This document shows positions 1 through 9,873 of a stretch of 64,000 nucleotides of DNA, piece by piece (positions within the stretch are counted from its first letter, which is position 1; the number at the start of each line of letters is the position of its first letter). This DNA comes from Bog-756 sp963734435. GTDB taxonomy: Bacteria; Actinomycetota; Acidimicrobiia; Acidimicrobiales; RAAP-2. The stretch lies in NCBI GenBank assembly GCA_963734435.1, contig CAVTHA010000007.1, forward strand, positions 1 to 64,000, in the 5' to 3' direction. The notes under the pieces are model-generated. The model saw only the letters and a list, made by a program, of their open reading frames with translations. It had not been told where the DNA came from and searched no databases. Made by a program: the position numbers and the translations under genes.

Positions 1-753
1 GGTGTCGGCGGCCGGCAGGTTGGCCCACTGGAAGGGGGCATTGCGCTCGATCTCGCCGTAGATGGAGGAATCGCCGCACCCCATGCACAAGACGTGCTGG
101 TGGGCCAGCTCCTCCTCGTAGGCGGTCGTCTCGGCGGGGCCGCTTATGGAGGCGAAGGCGTGGAGCCGCTGGGCGACGGTCACGGCGTCGGCATGGGCAG
201 CCACCGGGTCGCTGTCGTCGGTGGCCTGGAACGGAATGAGATTCACGTGCTGGCCGTACATCTCGTAGAGGTGGTTGAACATCGTCACGTAGGCCTGCAC
301 CGTGGCCAGAGCCGGGCCGGTGATCCGGCGGCACCTGGATCGTCGACGCGAGTCCACCTGGTTCGCGTTGGTAGTCGACGACATTGAGGGTTCTCCCGAC
401 ACCCTGCTCAGGTGCTGCCACCGTCGGGCGGCTCGACACCGGCACACAGGCCGGGGCGTAGACTTCGGGACCTTGAGCCGCCCGGTCTTTTGATCGCACT
501 CAGGGCCCCAGTCGTAGTCGGCCGCCTTCCCGAGCTTGCGGGCCGCCCCAGAGGTGACGGGCACCGTCGAGGGGGGGAGCGCTCCACCATGGCGGAACGG
601 CGGGCCAGACCGCGGTGCCGTTGCTCTCGCGCACGGTGGCCGAGACTCCTGCTGCCACCAGGGCCACCACGATGACGACGACGGGACCAGCGACCCGCAG
701 CCGGCGACCGAGGCCGACGGCCGCTCTGCATATCGCGGGTCCGGTTCGCTCAC
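1..753 (-). CDS. LIV-type ABC transporter substrate-binding protein (frame-broken, runs off window)
   Basis: Predicted solute-binding subunit of a branched-chain-amino-acid-type importer, anchored outside the membrane. A GTG start at 753 lies at the end of the ATPase gene. A hydrophobic anchor (core VVVIVVALVAAGVSA, about 620-705) is followed by GPECDQKTGRLKVP (about 465-510), a signature of actinobacterial LIV binding proteins, and further on by TVQAYVTMFNHLYEMYG (about 255-310). The reading frame stays open to base 1, so the C-terminal part is outside the window. At least four frame changes are needed to join these pieces (near 710, 560, 465 and 340). It is the last visible gene of the minus-strand operon with LivHM and MFS-LivFG. 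The family call is fairly safe; the exact start and the substrate are inferred. Confidence 0.6.
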   Translation of the reverse strand, partial: MSEPDPRYAERPSASVAGCGSLVPSSSSWWPWWQQESRPPCARATAPRSGPPFRHGGALPPSTVPVTSGAARKLGKAADYDWGPECDQKTGRLKVPKSTPRPVCRCRAARRWQHLSRVSGEPSMSSTTNANQVDSRRRSRCRRITGPALATVQAYVTMFNHLYEMYGQHVNLIPFQATDDSDPVAAHADAVTVAQRLHAFASISGPAETTAYEEELAHQHVLCMGCGDSSIYGEIERNAPFQWANLPAADT

Positions 754-3752
754 GGTCGTCGACCTCCGCCGCGTGGCCCCGCGCGGCCCGGCAGTGACGG
801 CAGCCGCCGGCGCCGATGCGGCGAGCGGACCGCGAAAGCGGGTCGGTCGAGGATGCCTCGCCGACCTCGGCGACCTCGAGGACGTCGAGGGCAGCACCCC
901 GCTCGTCAAGCACCGCACCGTCGATCGCCACCGAGGCGATCGGCCAGCTCGGCGATGGGGAACGAGATGTCGTGCTCGACGATGAGCATGGTGGCGTCAA
1001 GCCGGTCCCGAACCGTGCGCAGCAGCCCCACCATGGCTTCCACCTCGCGCTGGGCGACACCGGACGACGGCTCGTCGAGGAGGACGACGGACGGTTGGTG
1101 CGCAACCACGGCCGCCAGGTCGACCAGGCGACGCAACCCGGTCGACAGCTCGCTCACCAGCTTGTCGGTAAAGCCGCCGAGCCCGAACATCTCCACGAGC
1201 TCGTCAACCCGTTGCCTCACCGCAGCCTCGGTTCGCACCTGGGCGGGCAGGCGGAGGATGGCGTTGAAGGGATCGCGGACGTCGGTGAACCGCTCCAACG
1301 ACAGGGCCAGGGCTTCTCGCACCGTCAAGCCGGAGAAGAGGCGGAATCCTGGAAGGAGCGCCCGAGGCCGAGCCGAGCGTGGGCCGAAGGCGGGCGGTGG
1401 TTCACATGGAGGCCGGCCAATGTGACGCTTCCGGCGTCGGGCCGGAGGAACCCCGAGATGACGTCGAACAGGGTCGACTTGCCGGCTCCGTTGGGCCCGA
1501 TGATCCCAACGATCTCCCCGTGGGTGGCGTGGATGGACACATCGTCGAGCGCGGCGATGCCGCCAAAGCTGACGGACACGCCGCCCACCTCCAGCGCGGG
1601 CCGGCTGTTCCGCTCCGTCGCCACGCCGAGCGTCTGAGCCCCCATCGCCTCGGAGGCTTTCTCCAGGTAGACGGACCACAACACCTCAGGATGGGCCGCC
1701 AGCTGCTCGGCCGTGCCCGAGAATCGCACCTCCCCGGTCTCCATCACGTAGACGCGGTCGGCGACGGCCACCGCCACGTTCATCGACTGCTCGACGAGCA
1801 GGACGGCCGTCCCGGTCTCACGCATCGCCTCGATCGCCCGTAGCAGCTGCTCGACGACGATGGGCGCCAGACCGAGCGACAGCTCGTCGATCAGGAACAG
1901 CTTGGCGCGCGATGGTGGCCATGGCCAGCGCCAGCATCTGCTGCTGTCCCCCCGAAAGGTTCCCCGCCCGCTCATGGCGGCGGTCCGCCAGGACGGGGAA
2001 GGCGGCCAGGGCGTCGCCGATCATCTCGGCATCGCGCTCTCCCCGCCGGCGGCCCTGCCAGGCGGCGGCACGCAGGTTCTGCTCGACGCGCAGAGTCGGG
2101 AAGATGCCCTCGCCCCCGGGCACCTGGGCGATTCCCAGCCGGGCGATCTCGTCGGGCGGCAGATGCGTGATGTCGCGGCCGTCGAACACGATGGCACCGT
2201 GGTCGGCCTCGACCACACCGCCGATGGCGCGGAGCAGGGTCGATTTTCCGGCCCCGTTGGTACCCACCAGCGCCACGATCTCGCCTTCGGCGACCTCGAT
2301 CTCGACCTGGCCGAGGACCTCCACGCCGTCGTAACCCACGCTGAGCTCCTGCACGGCCAGAAGGGGGAGCCGGCCGGCGTGACGGTCCACCAGCATCTGG
2401 GCTCGGGTACGCATCGAAGTCCACACGTTGCGAACGTCGCGCTCGATGAGGCTGCCGGCGCTGCCGACGATCAGTCCGCCCACCGTGAAGACAGGGACCA
2501 GGATGAGGAGGCCGTAGCGGAACCCCACCGCGTCGCCGAGGGCGCCCACGATCGGCAGCACGAGGAACCCCGGGAGGACGAAGAGGGCGCCGATCGAGAA
2601 GCCGACCGAGCGCACTCTGGCGGGGATGGCCACCGAGAGGGAGGCGAGAACGCCCGGGCCGATGATGGCCAGCGACGCGTCGATGCCGGCATTGCCGATG
2701 AAGGCCCAGGGCACCGAGGGCGCCAGCGCGAACAGGACGGCGAACCCCGCGGCGATCACCGACGCCACGGCGAGCATCCGGAAGACCAGTCCCCTGTCGC
2801 GGGCAGCCAGTCGGGTGGCGATGACGGCACCGACGGCGAGGCCGAGCAGATCGAAGACCTGGACGGGGGCGATGAGGAAGGCGCGCTGCACGGCGTCCAG
2901 ATGGAACGTCTGTTGGTACTGCAGCGACGCCAGGGTGGTGAAACCGGCGATGGAGGCGGCGAGGAAGGGGAGCGCGATGAAGATCCGTCTGAGCACCCCG
3001 ATCTTCCAGATCGTCCGCCAAGCCTCGCCGAGGGACGGCGGCGGTTCGGCCGGTACATCGATGGTCGAGTCCGCCAGGGCGGCAGCAGCCTCGGGCACGT
3101 CGCCGAGGGGAGCTGGCTCGCCGCGCTCGGAGGCGAGCATCTGCTCATTCAGCTGCAGCTGCTCGTGACGTCCCCGCGTCGGCTCGTGGAGCCGCAGGCC
3201 GACGATGACTACCACGGCAATCGGCACAGCGAAGACGAAGAACGGGGCCCGCCACGACCAGAGCGCGGCCAAGCCGGCGCCCAGCAGCACACCGACGATT
3301 GCTCCGATACTGATGCCCGAGCGGTGAGCCGAGTACACCCGGGGGCGAACCGGCACGGGGTAGTAGTCGGCCAGCAGCGAATTGTGGGTGGGAAAGATCA
3401 CCGCCTGCCCCATGGAGACGCCGGCCAGCATGATGGTGGCCATCACCACCGTCTGCGCCGCGCCGAGCCCGATGGAGAACCCGGCCCCCACCGTGGCACC
3501 GACCAGGGCGATGCGCACCCGGTTCGTTCGGTCCGCCAGGAAGGCGATGGGGAGGGTGAACGCCAGGGCCGCGGCGCCGGCGATCGCCACGATCAGCAGG
3601 ATGCCGGCGTTGGTGAGATGGAATGCGTCGCGGATGTTCGGCGTGAGCACGTTGAAGGCGCTCTGGGTGGCCTGGTCCAGCAGCTCGATCCCGAAGAGCA
3701 CACCGAGCGGGAACAGGCTGGCGCCCCCGCTGAGCTTGGGGAGGCGGTTCAT
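750..3752 (-). CDS. MFS transporter fused to two LIV-type ABC ATPases (MFS-LivF-LivG)
   Basis: One polypeptide appears to carry three modules. Residues 1 to about 455 form a 12-helix major-facilitator domain with a long charged central loop. Next comes a LivF-like ATPase with Walker A GTNGAGKST, signature LSGGQQQ and Walker B FLIDE. Last is a LivG-like ATPase with Walker A GPNGAGKST, signature-position LSTGLRR, Walker B VVLLDE and a VEHD switch histidine. The MFS-LivF join lies in one uninterrupted frame, so that fusion is read directly. Frame breaks near 1905 (extra C inside LivF), 1350 (early LivG) and 935 (end of LivG) must be bridged for the rest. The ATG overlaps the LivHM stop (ATGA at 3749-3752), so the two are translationally coupled. 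The ATPases would power the LivHM permease; the role of the MFS half is unknown. The C-terminal end is uncertain within about 60 bases. Confidence 0.75.
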
Positions 3753-5751
3753 GGCACCGAGGCCCGGTCGATGGGGCCGGTGACGATCGGCATGCCCCCC
3801 CGGTGCCGGGCGCTGAGCGCATCGAGCAGGCGGTCACGCAGGTCGTAACAGAGACCGGCCAGACCGCGTGGAAGGCGATGAGCACGATGAGCACGCCGAG
3901 AGCCGAGGGAAACAGTTGCCAGCTCGGGGGGAGATAGATGGTGCTCCCCTCGACCAGGACGGCGCCCAGGACGGCGCCGAGCGCCGACCCCAACCCGCCC
4001 ACGGCCGTCGACGTGAACACGATGAGGCTGACCGGGACCAGGAAGGACGTCTCCTCGTACTGCTGGTTCACGACCAGCAGCAGGCAGCCGGCCAACCCGG
4101 CGATGAAGCCGGAGATGGCAAAGGCGGTGAGCTTGGCCACCGCCACCCGGACCCCGTAGCCCTGCGCGGCTCGCTGGTTGGCGGGGAGGGCGCGGAGGAC
4201 GCGGCCGGCCTGGCTGTGGCGTAGCCCGTGGAGGGCCACCAGCACGAGCACGAGAGTCCCCAGACAGAGCTCGAACGTCGATGCCTGGGAGGTGATGGCC
4301 AGCCCGAACAGGTAGATGACCCCGAGATGGCTCTGGGGGATCCAGGAGAACTCCTCCCGGACGAGGAGGTATCCCGAGGCGGCCAGGCTGAAGGCGAGCG
4401 TGGTCACGGCGGCGAACATCCCGTCGAGGCGCAGGGTCGCACTGCCCACCACTACGGCAACGGCCGCCGAGGCCGCGCCGGCCAGCAGGAGGGCGATGCT
4501 CAGGTCCCAGTGCCAATCGATCAGCGCCACCGCGCCGACAGTAGAGCCGACGGCGGCGAATGACATCTGTCCCAGACTGACCTGGCCCGACCACCCGGTG
4601 AGCACGACCACGGAGCAGCCCACGATGGCCACAGTGACCAGAGCCGAGGCGCGGATGAGTTCACCCGAGCCCATCCACAGCGGCAACGTACAGGCGGCGG
4701 CGAAGGCGGCCAGCCCGGCCACCGGGGTCCCGACTTGGACTTCGGTCAGATCACGGGCGGCGGCCGAAAGATCACGCACGCTCCCGGCCAGCGACAACAT
4801 GGACTCGGACTCGCGGTCGGTGTGGCGCGCCAGCAACTGGCGTACCACGATGGCGCCGAAGACCACCGCGGCCAGGACGGCGAGCCCCAGCGACGGGTTG
4901 GTCGGGTCGTCCCACGCCACGCCCTGTTGGAGGATGCCCAGCGCCACGGCGGAGGCGGCGATGACCGGCAACTCCGTGAAGTTGCCCAGGGCCATGGCGG
5001 CCAGTGCGGTCACCAGTGCCGTCAGCCCGAACGTAGGGTCGAGGGGAAGGCCCAGGATGGCCGCCTGGAAGAAGATGCTGACGAACGAAAGGACACCAGC
5101 CACCACCCAGGTGGCCGACTGCAAACGGCCGACGGGAATGCCGAGCATGGAGGCGCGGTCGCGCCGGTCACCAGCTGCCTGCACGGCGATACCGATGTCG
5201 CTCCGAGTGAACCAGATCGATACGGCGGCCAGGCACACGATCGAGACAACCACCGCCACCAGGTCGTTGACGTCGAACACGACGGGCGCGACCCGCCAAC
5301 TGACGTGCCACGGGAATGTCACTGCCGCGCTGGCGATCGGCTTCTGGCCCCAGATGCGTGGGATCAGCAAACTCAGGACGACCAGAAGCTGGGCGAGCCC
5401 TATCGTCGCCACCGTCAGGACGAGCCGGGGGGAGCGCCGGAACCTCCGCACCACCACGATCTCGACCGTCGCGGTCAGGAGGATCGAGGCCACGAGACCG
5501 GTGGCCAGGCCCACGAAGTAGTTCACGCCGGAGAAGGCCACGAGCCCGACCGCCAGCACGGCGGGGGCAGTGCCGAGATCGCCCTGGGCGAAGTTGATGA
5601 CCTTGTTCAGGCGGTAGGTGAGCCCGAGGCCGAGCGCCATGAGCGAGCCCAGCAGGCCCAGGACGGCGCCCTGGAGCCACACCCCGATGGGCACGGGGAA
5701 CAGCAGAAGCTGAATGCCGAGCACGACGGCGACAGACACCACCGCCGCCAT
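3749..5751 (-). CDS. fused LIV-type ABC permease (LivH-LivM in one chain)
   Basis: Integral membrane permease of a branched-chain-amino-acid-type importer. The first half (about 320 residues) is LivH-like and includes the family segment TYRLNKVINFAQGDLG. After a charged linker (RHTDRESESM) the second half is LivM-like, with many hydrophobic helices and the GWSGQVSLGQMSF motif. LivH and LivM are usually separate proteins, so this is a single-chain version. I chose the ATG at 5751 because GGGGAGG lies about 11 bases upstream; an in-frame start at 5805 has no such site. A frame break near 3865 shifts the last 35 or so codons; the corrected end overlaps the next gene by ATGA. The substrate cannot be told from the permease. 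Confidence 0.82.
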
Positions 5752-5923
5752 GGCGGTCGCACCTCCCCGCGGCAATGTCCGATAACCGCTCAGCGAACCA
5801 AGCACCGCTCATGCCTCGGCGCCCGCCGACTCTCATACTGTTCCACTTCGGACTCCCCCCTTGCTGCAGCGGCCTGTGGCGAGCAGGTCGACGACGGTTG
5901 TGCGAGCGACACCGGGATGACTC

Positions 5924-7333
5924 TCAGCCGCCCACCCGCTCAGATCTGAAGGTCTCGGCGGAGGCGCCCCGAGTGGCGGCGATCATGCCGACCACGGCTC
6001 GTGTCAACGGCACCAAGGTGTCGGTATGGATCTTGTCCAGCGTGTCCTGGGAGTCGAAGAGGTACATGGGTGCCGTCAGGAACTGCACGATGGGCACTCC
6101 TTCTGTGTGGAACACGGATCCGTCGGTCGGCGGACTGTCGAAGAAGACTTCGGGTGGCAGCACGAGCGAACGTCGCAGATCCTCGTGGCGGATGGCTTGT
6201 TCGACGATCGACTCGAGTCGAGGGTGGCGGGTCGTGAACCACCACCGAGGCTCCGGAAGACCAGTCGGTACCAGATGGCCATCGGTCGCTTCGCAGTGGC
6301 GGGCGGCGTGCTCCAGGTGCAATTCGAGGACGATGCGTGGGAGCAGGTCTCGATGCCGGTCGATGAAAGCCTTCGTACCCGCCGCCCCCGCCATGTGGCC
6401 GGACGTCAAGAGGAACAATAGGTTGTGTGGTCGCTGGTGCTCTGGCACCGCCGACCAGTAACGCGCCTGGGCCAGCACCAGGGCCGTGCCGGAGGCATCC
6501 TCGACCGCTGACGCCCATGGACCGTCGTGGTGCGAGGCGACAACGATCCAGTCGTCAGAGACGCCCGGCAGCGATGCCACCACGTTGTGGGTCGTTGTGG
6601 TCTGGCGTCGAGCGCTGGTGGTCATCCGGGCCTGAACGGGACCGTGTTCGAGCATCGACACGAGACGGCGACCGGAAGACGGGCTGATCCACAGTCCGGG
6701 TATGGGACGCTCGAGTCCGTCGTAGGGCACGTAATAGTCGAAGGTCTCCCACGGCACCCCGGTGAGCGCTCCTACGAACCCGACGGCTCCGGCATCGACG
6801 GCCGGCTCCATCACCTCCATGAAGCTCGTCCCGAAGGGAAGGATCTGGACAGCCCGCTCGAAGTCGCCGTCGGGGTCGAACGTGGAGGTGGCCTGTCCGC
6901 GTAGGGCGGCGACCGGCATTCGGATGAGCTCGAGCTCGACAACCGCCAACATGCCGGCCAAAGAGCGGCTTTCAGATCCCGGCGAGAGCAAGGTCAACTC
7001 GGCTTCGATCCCGTCTGGCGCCGGGCGGCTGTGCGGCAGCGCGAACCCACTGATCCGGACCGGAGCATCGGGATCCGGTGAGGGCCAAGCTTCCAGCAAG
7101 GCCACGGCCATCGGTTCCCACATCGGAAGCTCGACGGGTTCGCATATGACGCCGTCGAGACCGAACGATCGGAACTGGTCAGCGGTCCACTGCTCGGTCC
7201 ACCGGTCCGCCTCATAACCGGGACGGCGAACGCCCCGGGCAACGATCTCTTCAATCCATCCGGCGATCTGACCCCCGTCAGGGACAAGATCGGCGGACGG
7301 CGATCCCGGTGCCGCGGCGATCGGATTCAACAC
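5924..7333 (-). CDS. M28-family peptidase-like protein with an altered active site
   Basis: 469 residues with the overall plan of M28 (aminopeptidase Y/glutamate carboxypeptidase-type) zinc hydrolases carrying a PA-like insert (about residues 95-235). The first metal-ligand motif SHHDGPW (about 267-273) and the second EDASG (about 278-282) are present, as are a late acidic/His pair in LELHLEHA and DKIHTD (about 433). The usual Glu-Glu pair (general base plus ligand) should fall where the sequence reads LLTSGHMAGAAG (about 309-320), and it is absent. It may thus be inactive, a binding protein, or have altered chemistry. No signal peptide is evident, so it is probably cytoplasmic. GTG start; it overlaps the end of the TetR gene by 7 bases and lies upstream of the LIV genes, suggesting processing of an imported amide or peptide. 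Confidence 0.7.
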   Translation of the reverse strand: MLNPIAAAPGSPSADLVPDGGQIAGWIEEIVARGVRRPGYEADRWTEQWTADQFRSFGLDGVICEPVELPMWEPMAVALLEAWPSPDPDAPVRISGFALPHSRPAPDGIEAELTLLSPGSESRSLAGMLAVVELELIRMPVAALRGQATSTFDPDGDFERAVQILPFGTSFMEVMEPAVDAGAVGFVGALTGVPWETFDYYVPYDGLERPIPGLWISPSSGRRLVSMLEHGPVQARMTTSARRQTTTTHNVVASLPGVSDDWIVVASHHDGPWASAVEDASGTALVLAQARYWSAVPEHQRPHNLLFLLTSGHMAGAAGTKAFIDRHRDLLPRIVLELHLEHAARHCEATDGHLVPTGLPEPRWWFTTRHPRLESIVEQAIRHEDLRRSLVLPPEVFFDSPPTDGSVFHTEGVPIVQFLTAPMYLFDSQDTLDKIHTDTLVPLTRAVVGMIAATRGASAETFRSERVGG

Positions 7334-7962
7334 CCGTCCAGCGCCGTCAATTCGTGCATCAGTCCGCGACTGAAATCGACATAGAGGGCAACCAGATCAG
7401 TATGGTCCGGATCGAGAAGCCGCTGTATCTCGGCACCATCCATGAACGCCATGATGCGCGCCGCGACCAGATCGCAGTCAACACGCTCATCGAACTCCCC
7501 CCGCTCGACGCCCCGAGCCAGGTTCCTCGAGAGCAGGCGGCGCAGCGTCAGCAGCCGCTCGACGAACCAGTCGTGGACCGCACTCCCCGGATCCAGATTC
7601 TCGGCCACGAGCACGAGGTAGAGCTGGGCGAGGCCGGGGCGCTCGTCGGCGGCACGGGCGACCTCGGGGAGGGCCTTGATCGTATCGAGGCCCCCGGTGC
7701 CGATGAAGGCTTGGATGCGTCGCAGGTCCTGGCGATCGCGCTCCTTCACCACCGCCAGGCGGAGGTTGTCCTTCGAGCCGAAGTGATGCAGCAGCCCGGG
7801 ATGTCCCACCCCAGCGCGCTCGGCCACCTGGGCGAGGCCTGTGCCTCGTGAGCCCCGAGTGGCCCAGAGCTCCATGGCGGCGTCGATGATCCTCCGGCGG
7901 GTCTCCTCGCCGCGCTGTTTGGCGGGGAGGGAGGGAATTCGGCCCTTGACATCCGAAACCAC
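7327..7962 (-). CDS. TetR-family transcriptional regulator
   Basis: 211-residue one-component repressor. The N-terminal helix-turn-helix spans about residues 19-65 and ends with the family-typical GHPGLLHHFGSKDNL; the rest is the all-helical ligand-binding domain. It starts with GTG and is the first gene of the minus-strand set TetR, M28-like peptidase, LivHM, MFS-LivFG, binding protein. An overlapping palindrome lies directly upstream (7979-8003), between this gene and the divergent dioxygenase gene, so it probably controls itself and both arms. The ligand is unknown; a product of the imported compound is the obvious guess. Confidence 0.88.
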   Translation of the reverse strand: MVSDVKGRIPSLPAKQRGEETRRRIIDAAMELWATRGSRGTGLAQVAERAGVGHPGLLHHFGSKDNLRLAVVKERDRQDLRRIQAFIGTGGLDTIKALPEVARAADERPGLAQLYLVLVAENLDPGSAVHDWFVERLLTLRRLLSRNLARGVERGEFDERVDCDLVAARIMAFMDGAEIQRLLDPDHTDLVALYVDFSRGLMHELTALDGC

Positions 7963-7978
7963 TGGAATACACTAACCG

Positions 7979-8003
7979 ATCTGTCAGTCTGACAGATTTG
8001 TCA
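7979..8003. promoter_or_regulatory. overlapping palindromic operator for the TetR regulator
   Basis: ATCTGTCAG-T-CTGACAGAT (7979-7997) is a perfect 9+1+9 inverted repeat. It overlaps a second one, CTGACA-GATT-TGTCAG (about 7989-8004), that shares its right half. It sits in the 60-base gap between the TetR start and the divergent dioxygenase start, where a TetR dimer or pair of dimers would block both promoters. The repeats are seen; regulator binding is inferred from position. Confidence 0.72.
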
Positions 8004-8022
8004 GTCTGAGCCGACAAGAGAG

Positions 8023-8989
8023 ATGAGCTGGTCGGTGGAAGATTCTCCCCACCTGACGTCGACGCAAGCGGACTCCACGATCTCGTCGACCGAGGTCGAG
8101 CGGTACGTGGACGACGGCTTTCTGGTCGTCGAGAACCTCGTCGGCGAGGAGGACCGAGCGGCGGTGCTGGCCGAGGTCGAGCGGTTCGCTCGAGGGGAGT
8201 ACAAGACCTTGGGCCTGCCCGTCTCGTCTCACCCACCGGTCCGACACCAGGACATCCTGGCCATTCATTTCCCTCACTGGGTGAGTCCGACCTTGCGGTC
8301 GATGATCTTGCATCCCCGGGTCGTCGACGTGGTCCGCCACATCGCTGCCGCCCACCTTGCCCACTGGGACGGTCGGGCCAAATGCATGCAATCGATGCTG
8401 TTCGTCAAGCCCCCCGGTATGCCGGGGCAGGCCTGGCACCAGGACGCAGCGTTTCATTCCCACGCGGGACCGATCTCTGGTCGGGGCATGGATCGCGCTC
8501 GACGACGCCGCTGTCGAGAACGGCTGCGTCTGGGTACTGCCCGGGTCGCACCGAATGGGATATCTGTGGCCGACGAGGAGACACGACAGCTCGGAGTTCG
8601 ACCCGAGCGACGAGTCGTACGGCTTCGACGCCACCGGGGCGGTCCCGGTCGAGGTTCGAGCCGGTTCGGTGATCTTCTTCAACGGTTACCTACTACACCG
8701 CTCGTTGAGGAACCAAAGCGCCAGCAAGCGCCGGGCCCTCGTCAACCACTACTGCAACGCATGGTCACTACTGCCATGGTCCATCCCGCCCATCTCGGTC
8801 AGCAGCTCCGAAATCCCGACTCTGGATTACCGCTGTGTCGTGCCCGTCGGTGACGATCCCTATCAGGATCGCGGGTACGGGGAGGAGCCCGACTGGGTGT
8901 TCCTTCGCCCGTACGACGCTCGATCCGAACCATCACCGGAGGACTCTTCTCCGTCAGAGGATCCAACGGAGGTCGATCATGCTGGTTGA
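8023..8989 (+). CDS. phytanoyl-CoA dioxygenase-family oxygenase (one frame break)
   Basis: Non-haem Fe(II)/2-oxoglutarate oxygenase of the PhyH family, about 320 residues when rejoined. The first metal motif is WHQDA (His-x-Asp), followed after the break by the family block SLVGAWIALDDA and then ENGCVWVLPGSHR. The distal ligand is the His in YLLHRS, with a nearby Arg for 2-oxoglutarate. The frame changes near 8455, where one surplus base in GCGTTTCATT turns FIPTRD into a shifted reading; downstream coding is intact to the stop at 8989. It is the first gene of the plus-strand arm, opposite TetR, and overlaps the hydrolase gene by 11 bases. The substrate is unknown; hydroxylation of a small organic acid, amine or lipid is typical. 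Confidence 0.8.
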
Positions 8990-9773
8990 CGTCGGAGGTG
9001 TTCGGCTCAACGTGCTCGACGAAGGGACGGGCCATCCAGTGGTCTTCCTGCACGGGCTCGGCGGGTCGTGGAGGGACTGGGAGCCTCAGCTCGACACGTT
9101 TTCCTCCGAATTCCGTGTGGTGGTGCCGGAACATCGCGGGCATGGACGGTCCGACCGACCTCTCGGGCGCTACTCGATGGCGCGGTTCGCCGAGGACGTG
9201 GCCGGACTGTGCCGCGCCCTGGGCATCGACCACTCCTATCTGGTGGGTCTGTCCATGGGGGGAATGATCGCTCAAGAGGTCGCGCTCGAACACCCGGGTC
9301 TGGTCGACGCCGTGGTGCTGGCGGATACCAGCGGCCGGATCGATCCTGCGGTCAAGCCCATGCTCCTCGGCGCGGTGCCCATGATCCGCCAGGACGGCAT
9401 GGGACTCGTACAGGAGCTCGGCAAGTCGATGGCCGAGGCGGTGGCCTACGGAACGCGTCCCGATCTCATCCGGAACAACCTCCGCGAGGCATCGGGCAAC
9501 GATCCCTACACCTATGCCAACTCGGTTCTGGCCCTCGTCGCCCACGATGTGGTGGACCGCCTCCCATCGCTGAGGGTCCCGACGCTGGTCCTCCGGGGAG
9601 AGCACGATCCACTGGTCGGAACCGAGGGGATGGACGAGCTGGCGGCGACGATTGCGGGCTCGGAGTCGGCGACCGTTGCCGGTGCCGGGCATCTGGTCAA
9701 CTTGGACCAGCCCGGGCGTTTCGACGCCGTCGTTCTCGACTTCCTCGAGCGGAACCGCTGCCAGCGGTCATGA
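8979..9773 (+). CDS. alpha/beta hydrolase
   Basis: 264-residue alpha/beta-fold hydrolase. Oxyanion region HGLGGS, nucleophile elbow GLSMGG, acid in GEHDPL and catalytic His in GAGHLVN are all in the expected order and spacing, so the enzyme should be active on an ester, lactone or similar bond. The ATG at 8979 is preceded by GGAGG about 7 bases upstream, which decides it over a longer in-frame start at 8835 inside the dioxygenase gene. It overlaps the preceding dioxygenase gene and is followed after 100 bases by a second dioxygenase gene. This arrangement suggests a short catabolic route of oxygenation then hydrolysis. Confidence 0.88.
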   Translation: MLVDVGGVRLNVLDEGTGHPVVFLHGLGGSWRDWEPQLDTFSSEFRVVVPEHRGHGRSDRPLGRYSMARFAEDVAGLCRALGIDHSYLVGLSMGGMIAQEVALEHPGLVDAVVLADTSGRIDPAVKPMLLGAVPMIRQDGMGLVQELGKSMAEAVAYGTRPDLIRNNLREASGNDPYTYANSVLALVAHDVVDRLPSLRVPTLVLRGEHDPLVGTEGMDELAATIAGSESATVAGAGHLVNLDQPGRFDAVVLDFLERNRCQRS

Positions 9774-9873
9774 GATGGCGTGCGGGCTGACCGGACGTCG
9801 CAGACGCCGGGTCTTCCGCCGCGCCCGGCCGTGTCCATCGGCCAGCCGCGGCAGCCGGTTGTACCCTGGCCGG

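Noticed and set aside
1860..3848. Long plus-strand open frame (662 codons) opposite the MFS-LivF gene
   Set aside because: His/Glu/Arg/Gly-rich shadow of the minus-strand transporter gene; no domain, and the real gene on the other strand has clear ATPase and MFS motifs.
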